Shown here piece after piece: positions 53,233 to 62,229 of a stretch of 64,000 bases of DNA (position 1 is its first letter; each line of letters opens with the position of its first letter). The position numbers and the translations under genes are program-made. Origin of the DNA: Bin5 sp965200685 (GTDB taxonomy: Bacteria > Chloroflexota > Anaerolineae > Caldilineales > Caldilineaceae); contig OZ241379.1 of assembly GCA_965200685.1 (NCBI GenBank), forward strand, positions 992,001-1,056,000, given 5' to 3'. The notes beneath the pieces were generated by a model. The model was not told the origin of the DNA. It made no database searches and saw only the letters and a program-made list of their open reading frames with translations.

Positions 53233-54456
53233 ATGTACCAGCATACGCCGCCGCGTATCCACTATCTGCGCGTTGAAAACTATCGAGCACTCAAATCCGT
53301 AGAACTCAAGGAGATCTCTCCGGTCACTGTCCTACTCGGACCCAATGGTAGTGGCAAGTCTACCCTTTTCGATGCTTTCAGCTTTCTCGCCGAATGTTTT
53401 CAGCGGGGTCTGCGCGTTGCTTGGGAGCGTCGGGGGCGTGCTAGGGAGTTGCGTACGCGCGGCGCGGCCGGCCCCATCGTCTTTGAGCTGAAATATCGCG
53501 AACGACCAAAACATCCGCTTATCACCTACCATCTGGCCATTGACGAAGACAGGCGCGGCCCCATTGTTGTAGAAGAGTGGCTACAATGGCGGCGTGGTTC
53601 CCATGGGAAGCCTTTCCGCTTCCTAGACTATCACGAAGGGCAAGGTCAAGCGGCCAGCGGCGAAATGCCAGACGAACAGGAGCATCGCGTTGAAATTCCT
53701 CTACGCTCGCCTGACTTGGTGGCGGTCAACACATTGGGACAGTTTGCCCAGCATCCTCGGGTGGCTGCACTGCGCGAGTTCATTACCGATTGGCATGTCT
53801 CTCACCTCTCAATTGACGATACCCGCCGCCAACCGCAAGCTGGCCCCCAAGAAAAACTTTCGCGTACCGGCGACAATCTGGCCAATGTGATTCAATATCT
53901 AAAAGAGCAGCACCCGCAGCGGTTGGACGATATCTTTGATCAATTGCGTATGCGAGTGCCTAAGTTGGAACGGGTAGAGGCAGAGCGAATGCCCGATGGT
54001 CGTCTACTCCTACGCATTAAGGACATACCGTTCGAGCAACCGGTCCTCTCCCGCTTTGCCTCAGATGGCACATTGAAGATGTTGGCCTATCTCGTGCTTC
54101 TCAACGATCCTCAGCCGCCGCGCTTTATCGGCATTGAGGAGCCGGAGAACTTCCTGCATCCCCGCCTACTACCCGATCTCGCCGAGGAATGCCGGGCAGC
54201 CAGCGAACGTACGCAACTGTTGATCACCACCCACTCCCCAGATTTTCTCAACGGCGCGCGCCCACAAGAAGTACGTATACTCTATCGGGACACTCAAGGA
54301 TACACACAAGCGACCCGAGTCTCTGACATCCCTGGCATTCCTGAGTTCGTAGAGGCAGGGGCAGCATTGGGACATCTCTGGATAGAAGGACACTTCAATA
54401 TGGGCAATCCCTTGGTACATGCTGGCGCACCAACGAACGCGAGGTTGCGTTCGTGA
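53233..54456 (+). CDS. AAA15 family ATPase/GTPase (OLD-like)
   Basis: A 407-aa ATPase: Walker A 'GPNGSGKST' (36-44), 'FASDGTLKMLAYL' signature region, Walker B 'FIGIEEPENFLHP' and 'LITTHSPDFLNG'. Different in sequence from the ATPases at 33486 and 51655. The next gene overlaps by GTGA and encodes DUF4276, the usual companion of this ATPase family in defence islands. Confidence 0.9.
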   Translation: MYQHTPPRIHYLRVENYRALKSVELKEISPVTVLLGPNGSGKSTLFDAFSFLAECFQRGLRVAWERRGRARELRTRGAAGPIVFELKYRERPKHPLITYHLAIDEDRRGPIVVEEWLQWRRGSHGKPFRFLDYHEGQGQAASGEMPDEQEHRVEIPLRSPDLVAVNTLGQFAQHPRVAALREFITDWHVSHLSIDDTRRQPQAGPQEKLSRTGDNLANVIQYLKEQHPQRLDDIFDQLRMRVPKLERVEAERMPDGRLLLRIKDIPFEQPVLSRFASDGTLKMLAYLVLLNDPQPPRFIGIEEPENFLHPRLLPDLAEECRAASERTQLLITTHSPDFLNGARPQEVRILYRDTQGYTQATRVSDIPGIPEFVEAGAALGHLWIEGHFNMGNPLVHAGAPTNARLRS

Positions 54457-55082
54457 CCATGACAATCGTTGATTTCATCGTCGAAGAGCCATCAATGGAA
54501 GTCTTTCTGCGCTCTGTGCTGCCAAAACTATTGGGCAATATACATTTTAACATCTATTCATTCCGGGGGAAACATCAGCTTCTGGAACAACTTCCCTCTC
54601 GTCTGCAAGGTTATGCAGGCTGGATTTCCAAAGATCAACAAATCGACCAGAAAATCGTTGTGCTTGTGGACCAAGATACCGAGGATTGCGAGAAACTCAA
54701 AGCAAAACTCGAACAAATGGCGTTGAACGCTGATCTAGCTACCCGAAGCCAGCAGGACAGAGAGCAATTTACAGTTATTAATCGTATCGTTATTGAAGAG
54801 TTGGAGGCTTGGTACTTCGGCGATTGGCAGGCGGTGCAGGAGGCCTATCCACGTGTATCGTCAACGATTCCCAGACAAGCACGCTATAAAAATCCTGACA
54901 CGATTCGCGGCGGCACTTGGGAATGCTTTGAACGGATTATGCAACGGGCCGGCTACTTCAAGAGCGGCCTACGTAAAAGTGCGGCCGCTCGGTCCATCGG
55001 CCAGTTCATTGAACCCGATAGAAATCAGTCACATAGCTTTCAAGTCTTTCGAGATGCACTCAGAGAGATGATTGGACGCTAA
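54453..55082 (+). CDS. DUF4276 family protein, TOPRIM-like
   Basis: A 209-aa protein of the DUF4276 type. 'FIVEEPSMEVFL' holds the conserved acidic position, and 'VVLVDQDTEDC' (Asp73, Asp75) is the DxD of the TOPRIM-like core; 'IEELEAWYFGD' follows. GTG 54453 overlaps the ATPase stop; ATG 54459 is an alternative. Predicted effector of the AAA15 pair. hsdR begins 54 bases later. Confidence 0.85.
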   Translation: MTMTIVDFIVEEPSMEVFLRSVLPKLLGNIHFNIYSFRGKHQLLEQLPSRLQGYAGWISKDQQIDQKIVVLVDQDTEDCEKLKAKLEQMALNADLATRSQQDREQFTVINRIVIEELEAWYFGDWQAVQEAYPRVSSTIPRQARYKNPDTIRGGTWECFERIMQRAGYFKSGLRKSAAARSIGQFIEPDRNQSHSFQVFRDALREMIGR

Positions 55083-55136
55083 ACAGTCACTGATCTTGTG
55101 GCAGACTTACGCCTTACGTTGTCATAGGAAATTACA

Positions 55137-58100
55137 ATGACCACTGACACCAGCGAACGCGGCCTAGAACGCCTCATCTGCATAGCTCTCTGCGGCCACC
55201 CCTGCGATGGCACAACGCAGACGGGCATTACACACGAGCAGCCGACCTCGTATCATGCCGGCTGGGTCGGGGGCGACCCACATGACTATCATCGGGAGTA
55301 CTGTGTGGACCTGGCGCAGCTCTCGGCTTTCCTGCGCGAAACCCAGCCGGATATAGCCAGCAGTGTGGACCTCCATGTAGATAATCCAACCCGGCGCAAG
55401 TTCCTCGCCCGCCTGCAGGGTGAGATCAACAAACGCGGCACCATCCATGTGTTACGCCACGGGCTCAGACACGGCCAGCACGATATTTCCCTCTTCTATG
55501 GCACGCCCTCTCCCGGCAACCAGCAGGCCAATGCGGACTACGAGGCCAACCGCTTCTCGATCACCCGGCAGCTACGCTATAGCCGTCATGAAACCCAGCG
55601 GTCCCTCGACTTGGTTATCTTCATCAATGGCCTGCCGCTCGCCACCTTTGAGCTGAAGAACAGCCTTACCAAGCAGACAGTGGAGGACGCAGTACGGCAG
55701 TACAAACGCGCCCGGGACCCGAACGAAGAGATCTTTACGTTCGGGCGCTGTGTAGTCCACTTCGCGCTAGACGACCACGAAGTGCAGTTCTGTACACATC
55801 TCAAGGGCAAGGCGTCTTGGTTCCTACCCTTCAACCGCGGCTGGAACGATGGCGCGGGCAATCCGCCCAACCCCCACGGCCTCAAGACCGACTACCTGTG
55901 GAAGGAGGTGCTGACCCGTGCCAGCCTGACCAATATCATTGAGAACTACGCTCAGATCGTTGCATCAAAGGATGAAAAGACCAAGCGTAAGAAGAAGATA
56001 CAGATTTGGCCCCGCTACCACCAGCTAGACGTGGTGTGCCAACTCCTGGCCGACAGTACTGAAAAGGGCGCGGGGCAACGCTACCTGATCCAGCACTCGG
56101 CTGGCAGCGGCAAGTCCAACTCCATTGCTTGGCTGGCACACCAACTGATCGGGCGTGAGCAGAATAGCCGACCTGTCTTCGACTCCATCATCGTCGTCAC
56201 CGACCGGCGCATCCTCGACAGACAAATCCGCGACACCATCAAGCAGTACGCCCAAGTGGGCGCGACCGTGGGCCATGCCGAGAGGTCCGGCGATCTACGC
56301 AAATTCATTGAGAGCGGCAAAAAGATCATCATCTCCACAGTGCAGAAGTTCCCGTTCATCCTTGACGAGATCGGAAATGAACAGCGGACGCGCAGCTTCG
56401 CCATCATCATTGACGAAGCCCACTCCAGCCAGGGCGGCAAAACCAGCGCGGCCATGGCCCAAGCACTCTCCCAAGCCGGGGCCGAGGGGGAGGATGAGAC
56501 CTTTGAGGACAAGATCAACCGTCTGATGGAATCGCGGAAACTCTTGGCCAATGCCAGCTACTTTGCCTTCACTGCCACGCCCAAGAACAAGACCTTAGAA
56601 ATCTTCGGCGCACCATACCCACAGCCCGATGGCACGGTAAAACATCAGCCCTTCCATCGCTACACTATGAAACAGGCCATCCAAGAAGGCTTTATCCTAG
56701 ACGTGCTCGGGCACTATACGCCGCTGGAGAGTTACTACAGGCTCGCCAAGACGGTGGCAGACGACCCGCAATTTGACACGAAAAAGGCACACAAGAAACT
56801 ACGTCGCTATGTTGAGAGCAACGAAGACGTGATTCGGATCAAGGCCGAGATCATGGTGGACCACTTCCATGAGCAGGTGTTGGCGAAGGGGAAGATCAAC
56901 GGGCAAGCGCGGGCCATGGTGGTGACCAACAGCATCAGGCAGGCACTCCACTATTACCATGACATCCGCAACTACCTAACCGAACGCCAGAGTCCGCATC
57001 AGGCACTCGTTGCCTTCTCAGGTGAACATGAGTACCATGGCAAGCGGGTAACCGAGGCATCGTTGAATGGTTTTCCATCTACACAGATCGCCGACAAGTT
57101 CCAAGAGGACCCGTACCGCTTCCTCATCTGTGCCGACAAGTTTCAGACAGGCTACGATGAACCCCTATTGCATACCATGTACGTAGACAAGGTGCTGTCG
57201 GGCATCAAGGCGGTGCAGACGCTGTCACGCCTCAACCGCGCCCACCCCAAGAAGTACGATGCCTTCATACTCGACTTTATGAACACGACAGACAGCATCC
57301 AAGAGGCGTTTGAACCCTACTATCGCACGACCATCCTAGCCGATGAGACCGACCCCAACAGGCTGCACGATCTGCAAGCGGATCTGGACAGCGAACAGGT
57401 GTATAGGCCGGACCAGATCGACGATTTCGTGAGGCGTTATCTGGCCGGCGCGCAGCGTGACCAGCTCGACCCGCTCCTCGACGATTGCGTGGCAGTCTAT
57501 CAAACCGAACTGGATGAAGATGGACAGGTGGATTTCAAGAGCAAGGCCAAAACGTTCATCCGCACCTACGGGTTCCTGTCATCGGTCCTGCCCTACACCA
57601 ACGCCGAGTGGGAAAAACGCTCGATCTTCCTCAACTTCCTCGTGTCCAAACTGCCCGCGCCCCAGGAAGATGATCTCTCCAAGGGCATTCTTGAGGCTAT
57701 TGACATAGACAGCTACCGCATTGAGAAATGTACAGTACAGAAAATCATGCTCTCCGACCAAGATGTGGAGATCGACCCGCCGCCGACCGATGGGCGCGGC
57801 GTCAAGCCAGAGCCGGAGCTGGACCGCCTCTCAAATATCGTCAATACCTTTAACGACCTGTTTGGCAATATCCTTTGGAAAGACAAAGACAGGATACATC
57901 GTCTCATTACCGATGAGATCCCGGCCAAGGTTGCAGAGGACACCGCCTATCGCAATGCCCGGCAGAACTCCGACAGACAGAACGCCCGAATTGAGCATGC
58001 CAAGGCTATAGAACGCGTGATGAGGGAGCTGCTCAACGACGACATGCAGCTCTTCAAACAGTACTCAGACAACGATTCGTTCCAGCGCTGGCTGAAGGAT

Positions 58101-58157
58101 ACGGTGTTCGAACTCACCTATGAAGCCCCCTCGTCTGACGCAGGATCATCTGAATGA
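55137..58157 (+). CDS. hsdR: Type I restriction endonuclease subunit HsdR
   Basis: A 1006-aa restriction and translocation subunit. The N-terminal nuclease has Asp158 and Glu172-x-Lys174 in 'DLVIFINGLPLATFELKNS'. The helicase core has Walker A 'SGSGKSN' (about 322-328) and DEAH box (426-429, 'IIDEAHSS'), with later SF2 motifs such as 'DKFQTGYDEPLLHTMYVDK'. AGGAAA lies 8 bases before the ATG. It closes the R-M locus begun by hsdM at 41610. Confidence 0.96.
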   Translation: MTTDTSERGLERLICIALCGHPCDGTTQTGITHEQPTSYHAGWVGGDPHDYHREYCVDLAQLSAFLRETQPDIASSVDLHVDNPTRRKFLARLQGEINKRGTIHVLRHGLRHGQHDISLFYGTPSPGNQQANADYEANRFSITRQLRYSRHETQRSLDLVIFINGLPLATFELKNSLTKQTVEDAVRQYKRARDPNEEIFTFGRCVVHFALDDHEVQFCTHLKGKASWFLPFNRGWNDGAGNPPNPHGLKTDYLWKEVLTRASLTNIIENYAQIVASKDEKTKRKKKIQIWPRYHQLDVVCQLLADSTEKGAGQRYLIQHSAGSGKSNSIAWLAHQLIGREQNSRPVFDSIIVVTDRRILDRQIRDTIKQYAQVGATVGHAERSGDLRKFIESGKKIIISTVQKFPFILDEIGNEQRTRSFAIIIDEAHSSQGGKTSAAMAQALSQAGAEGEDETFEDKINRLMESRKLLANASYFAFTATPKNKTLEIFGAPYPQPDGTVKHQPFHRYTMKQAIQEGFILDVLGHYTPLESYYRLAKTVADDPQFDTKKAHKKLRRYVESNEDVIRIKAEIMVDHFHEQVLAKGKINGQARAMVVTNSIRQALHYYHDIRNYLTERQSPHQALVAFSGEHEYHGKRVTEASLNGFPSTQIADKFQEDPYRFLICADKFQTGYDEPLLHTMYVDKVLSGIKAVQTLSRLNRAHPKKYDAFILDFMNTTDSIQEAFEPYYRTTILADETDPNRLHDLQADLDSEQVYRPDQIDDFVRRYLAGAQRDQLDPLLDDCVAVYQTELDEDGQVDFKSKAKTFIRTYGFLSSVLPYTNAEWEKRSIFLNFLVSKLPAPQEDDLSKGILEAIDIDSYRIEKCTVQKIMLSDQDVEIDPPPTDGRGVKPEPELDRLSNIVNTFNDLFGNILWKDKDRIHRLITDEIPAKVAEDTAYRNARQNSDRQNARIEHAKAIERVMRELLNDDMQLFKQYSDNDSFQRWLKDTVFELTYEAPSSDAGSSE

Positions 58158-58172
58158 AAGGGAGATTGTCTG

Positions 58173-59723
58173 TCACGTCAGTCTTCTGCTCTGCGCCCAT
58201 AGCCAGACTTCCGCCATGGCCAATGCAAGGATCACGACAAAGAGCGGAACAAGCGGCTCCGCGTAACGGGGGATGAAACGGGTGGCCACTGCATGGAAAC
58301 CGTAGAAGTAGGCCACAGGGAGCAACAGGAAGGCCAGCCCCAGGTCCCGTCGCCTCCAAGCAAGGACGAGCATCATCCCTAGGGCAGGAAGGAATAGGAA
58401 GCTGATCCCTTTGCCCATGGCGCACATCAGCTTCCACATCATCTTCAGAGGCACCTTTACCACTGCACCGTAGGTATTCCAAGCGGCATTGTAGTCCCGG
58501 CAGCGATAGTCCATCCCCCGCTCTGTGAACGCCAATGACAGCACAGCATGCTTCAGCCAGTTCTCTCCTATCAACTCCAACCCCGCGCGCGCGATCGCAG
58601 CATCCCTCACTTGCCTGGTTCCCTCTCTCCATCCAGGACCTTCTAGGGTGTCCGCACGCGCGGCCACGGCTCCACCCTGCACCCCCTCGGGATCCCATTG
58701 CGTAAAATAGGCATATTGGGCACGACGATATAGCCCCTCCTCCTCGTTTTCAGGGTCAATACGCGCGTAACCGAAGTTGGCAGGTTCCAGCTTGTCCATG
58801 ACGAATGCACGTATATCATCCCCATAAGGAATGTCTGCCAGCGGCAAATAGAAAGCAAACGTCCCGAGAACCTCTGACCAACTTAACATTGAGGCATACT
58901 CCGCACGAACCGCGATGGTCTCTCCGCTGCGGCCCGCTATACTGAATACTCCACCTCTCACCCAGTTTCGTACCATCCAAGGCAGGCTTATGACCAGAGC
59001 AACCAACAACATGGCCGCGAAGGCTGACACCAGCTCCTTACGCCGCTCCCCGGCCCGCCACAGCCCCACAACCCAAACCACCGTCAGAACCAGCAGCCAA
59101 TATTGGAAGACCGCCTCGATCAATACCAGCCCCCCTACTGCAAGCCCGCTCAATACACCCGTAACCACCCATGGCTTGCGCCACATCCGCAACATCAGGC
59201 CCGCATGTCCCAACAGCAGCAGGCCGACCAGTAGGTTCCCCAAAAGGTTCACCGGCATCAGTATCATAAACAACAGAGCAGCCGCGACCGCCAACGCCCA
59301 ACTTCCCACAAGCGCATAGACCACCATGAACATGGCTGCCATCGTCAGGGCCGATAGGACCGCATCTACCTGTTGGACCCGCTGTCGCAGCGGATACCCA
59401 GCTTCGCATCTCCAGCTCAAAGGGCAATCAATGTTCAGCGAGTAGAACTCGGGAACCGTAACGAAGATCGCAGCTAGGTACAGTGGATACCCCGGTTCTC
59501 TACGCATGTAGAGCGAGAGAGAGTCCCCTCTCTCAAGGATCTCGGCTACATCATGGCGGAAGTGAAACTCACCATGGTGGATGATATTGTACGCAAGGTA
59601 GGAGTTCTGTTGATGGTCACCCCCGAACACCCGGCTACCGATGTCCGGCCACAGCAGCACCAGTGTCAGCACCCCAAACAGGGCAGCAGTCACGACGATA
59701 CGTCGTCTCTCGCTCCCAAACAT
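58173..59723 (-). CDS. Polytopic membrane glycosyltransferase-like protein (GT-A of the pair)
   Basis: A 516-aa protein with about eleven to twelve membrane spans, in the style of GT39/ArnT or Wzy-like lipid-linked sugar transferases. An early Asp ('LLWPDIGSRVFGGDH') in the first outer loop may be catalytic, but the family is not certain. GGAGAG lies 8 bases before ATG 59723. A deleted copy of this gene lies at 61946-62188. It follows the GT-B gene with an 18-base gap, so they are co-transcribed. Confidence 0.75.
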   Translation of the reverse strand: MFGSERRRIVVTAALFGVLTLVLLWPDIGSRVFGGDHQQNSYLAYNIIHHGEFHFRHDVAEILERGDSLSLYMRREPGYPLYLAAIFVTVPEFYSLNIDCPLSWRCEAGYPLRQRVQQVDAVLSALTMAAMFMVVYALVGSWALAVAAALLFMILMPVNLLGNLLVGLLLLGHAGLMLRMWRKPWVVTGVLSGLAVGGLVLIEAVFQYWLLVLTVVWVVGLWRAGERRKELVSAFAAMLLVALVISLPWMVRNWVRGGVFSIAGRSGETIAVRAEYASMLSWSEVLGTFAFYLPLADIPYGDDIRAFVMDKLEPANFGYARIDPENEEEGLYRRAQYAYFTQWDPEGVQGGAVAARADTLEGPGWREGTRQVRDAAIARAGLELIGENWLKHAVLSLAFTERGMDYRCRDYNAAWNTYGAVVKVPLKMMWKLMCAMGKGISFLFLPALGMMLVLAWRRRDLGLAFLLLPVAYFYGFHAVATRFIPRYAEPLVPLFVVILALAMAEVWLWAQSRRLT

Positions 59724-59741
59724 CTCTGGATCTCTCCTGAA

Positions 59742-61625
59742 CTAGCCCCAGCGAGTCGCCTGCACCGGCGCAGACACTGGGGTGATCACCCTGGCCGCAT
59801 TGCCCTCGCTGTCCGTGTAGGGTATGTAGGCCCTCAAACGATAGCCAATGTCTTCCGCAGTAGGGGTGTATCTAGCGCTATGCCCCTCATCACTGTCAAT
59901 TCTTGTCCAGCCGGCCCCATTGCCGCGCTCCCAGACCCAAGACCCACGATTCCTAAGACCTACGCGTATATGGTTCGCTATGCCAACGCTGAATGCCTCG
60001 TTCACCACGGGCGCGAAGGCACTTCGGAATACGGCATCTCCTCCCAAGATAACTTGATAGACACCGCCATCCGACAGTTCAATTACAGGTTCAAACTTAC
60101 AAACAGATACGAGACCTTGCATGATGGATTGTGGCCAGTAACGCTCACTCTCTCGGGCAAGCCATACAATATATTCCTCCCCATGACCGTCGTCTTTCGC
60201 TAGCCATGGACAATGAACCACTTCTCTATGTCCACTCACCGAGAGCAATTTTGTTGGCCATGGGATACTCCTACCCGTCATCAAGAAGAGTGCGAACGGA
60301 TTGTTACTATAGACCACACTATCAACCATAGGGTTCTCTTTCATGTATGCCATTATCCCGGAATTGACATCATACCGATAGGCAAGGTTGAATTCGTCTT
60401 TGAATCCAGATTCAATTGTTTGGGCAGTCACATGCAGTTCCTTGAAAGCCGTGCCGCCGATAACGGTTGTGAAACCAATCAGGACAATGACAGCAGCACC
60501 CCGCTTCAACAGGGTCATCCTACCACCAGCTGCGCGAAGCAAGAGTCTGTCCAGCAGAAGCACGATAATAAAGAGGAGAGGAATGTACAGAGGGGCCAAG
60601 AATCTGACATCAAAGCGGGTACGGAGCTGTAGGCCCGTTATCAGGAATACAAGGTATAGGAGCGTGAATATGCTGAATGGAAGGGTCGGCCCCAAGCTGT
60701 TGATCAATGCCGTGGTCTGGCCCTGGCGAGTCAGCACCCAGAACACAGCGACCAAAGCGAGCACTGTCAACAAGAGAAGCCAATCACGTACCTGTGGACT
60801 TGCCAAGGGGAACGTCCATTTTCCGAACTCCGCGGACATCCAGCCCAGCAAATCTGCTAAGGAATGGCGCGATCCACCTCTGTTGCCCATGGGATTCCTC
60901 GTAGCAATCCAGTTGCGCGCCAGCACAGCTGCCAACGGAATTGACGACATCGCACCATAGACAGCCGCGCGCTTCAATCGTGCCAAAACCGACAGATTCT
61001 TACCTAGCAGCAACAACAAGACCCCAGAGCCTATCACCACGATTCCATTATAGCGCACAACCGCGGCCACCCCTGTACATACGATTGCCATTGCCCATGA
61101 GATTCTGCTTGTCTTTCCATTGGAAAAGGTTTCCATCTGCATCAATGCTAGAATGGTGAACAGAATAAAGAGAGGTTCGGCCAGGATATAGGTAGCGATA
61201 TAACTGAGCGCGGAAGATGTCATGATTGCTGCGCTGGCCCCCACGGCTAAGAGGCGCGAGTCGATTCTCCGGCTCAACCACAGACCCGAGATAACTATCA
61301 GCAGACCGAAAGCCGCGATGTTTGTGAGGGACATCGCGGCCACCGGGTCGGCCCCGAGCAGGGTAAAGAATGCTAAGAGCAAGGGAACAAAGAGCGGCCA
61401 CATAACCTCATAGTGTCCGGCAGCACTTCGCAAGCCATTTCCAGCTATCAAGTTGTCGGCCATAGAGAGGAAGAGCGCGGAGTCGGTATGTATGGCCGGA
61501 CCATGTGCGGAGGTCCGCCACAGGATATGCGCCGCGCCGAGAACGCCTAGGAGAAGTAAGAGGAATGCAAATAGAACATTTATCTTAAATACATGATAGC
61601 GAATGAGGCCTTCCAACCTATGCAT
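59742..61625 (-). CDS. Polytopic membrane glycosyltransferase-like protein with C-terminal beta-domain (GT-B, copy 1)
   Basis: A 627-aa protein. The N-terminal about 400 residues have about eleven spans, with a GT39-like first outer loop ('HGPAIHTDSALFLSMADNL') whose Asp may be catalytic. The C-terminal about 90 residues ('SWVWERGNGAGWTRIDSD', then 'YTPTAEDIGYRLRAYI') resemble an Ig-like beta-sandwich. I start at ATG 61625, which has a CAGGAG site; a GTG at 61694 is possible but leaves almost no leader after the promoter. It is nearly identical to the copy at 62230. Confidence 0.75.
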   Translation of the reverse strand: MHRLEGLIRYHVFKINVLFAFLLLLLGVLGAAHILWRTSAHGPAIHTDSALFLSMADNLIAGNGLRSAAGHYEVMWPLFVPLLLAFFTLLGADPVAAMSLTNIAAFGLLIVISGLWLSRRIDSRLLAVGASAAIMTSSALSYIATYILAEPLFILFTILALMQMETFSNGKTSRISWAMAIVCTGVAAVVRYNGIVVIGSGVLLLLLGKNLSVLARLKRAAVYGAMSSIPLAAVLARNWIATRNPMGNRGGSRHSLADLLGWMSAEFGKWTFPLASPQVRDWLLLLTVLALVAVFWVLTRQGQTTALINSLGPTLPFSIFTLLYLVFLITGLQLRTRFDVRFLAPLYIPLLFIIVLLLDRLLLRAAGGRMTLLKRGAAVIVLIGFTTVIGGTAFKELHVTAQTIESGFKDEFNLAYRYDVNSGIMAYMKENPMVDSVVYSNNPFALFLMTGRSIPWPTKLLSVSGHREVVHCPWLAKDDGHGEEYIVWLARESERYWPQSIMQGLVSVCKFEPVIELSDGGVYQVILGGDAVFRSAFAPVVNEAFSVGIANHIRVGLRNRGSWVWERGNGAGWTRIDSDEGHSARYTPTAEDIGYRLRAYIPYTDSEGNAARVITPVSAPVQATRWG

Positions 61626-61719
61626 CCATATCTCCTGCAATTTGGGCGTAGAGAGAAGTAGGGCTGTATTTGTCGAAACATGTTCAGTAAGCACAGATAA
61701 GATATGGTGACCTACAGCA

Positions 61720-61748
61720 ATTTTAGCCTAACCGAGATTTACTGTCAA
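61720..61748 (-). promoter_or_regulatory. Sigma-70-type promoter for the glycosyltransferase pair
   Basis: Minus strand TTGACA (61748-61743), 17-base spacer, TAAAAT (61725-61720). The rest of the 61749-61945 gap holds no gene that I can see. Confidence 0.78.
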
Positions 61749-61945
61749 AATAAATCGCACACCCCATAAAGAAAATGGCCTTTGCCATGGCCGCTACGAA
61801 GATATTCCGAGACTCCCTGCACCACGACCAACAGAGGGTGGCCAGCACGAATAGAGACCCGTCAATACGAACTCTAGGGGCTGATTGGCCCTTGTCCAAC
61901 TCCTACAAAACTTTCACAGCCGCGCTGTAATCCCCCAATATCTGG

Positions 61946-62188
61946 CTATGTAGGTGCTGGCCCTGCGCGCTTGAACTCAATGATTACATGCTTGTTGCCA
62001 GTTGTAGTGTCGTAATATCTAAGCCTTATCACAAACAACAGAGCGGCCGCGACCGCCAACGCCCAACTTCCCACAAGCCCATAGACCACCATGAACATGG
62101 CTGCTATCGTCAGGGCTGATAGGACTGCATCTACCTGTTGGACTCGCTCAGCAGTCACGACGATACGTCGTCTCTCGCGCCCGAACAT
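61946..62188 (-). pseudogene. Internally deleted remnant of the GT-A membrane gene
   Basis: The first about 13 codons ('MFGRERRRIVVTA') match the start of the 58173 gene. They are joined to a distant piece ('RVQQVDAVLSALTIAAMFM' to 'ALAVAAALLFVI'), after which the match ends. About 100 intervening codons and the whole 3' two thirds are missing. It lies where a duplicated GT-A would be expected after GT-B copy 2. Confidence 0.85.
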
Positions 62189-62229
62189 CTCTGGATCTCT
62201 CCTCATCACGCTGAAGATCTCCTGAAAAA

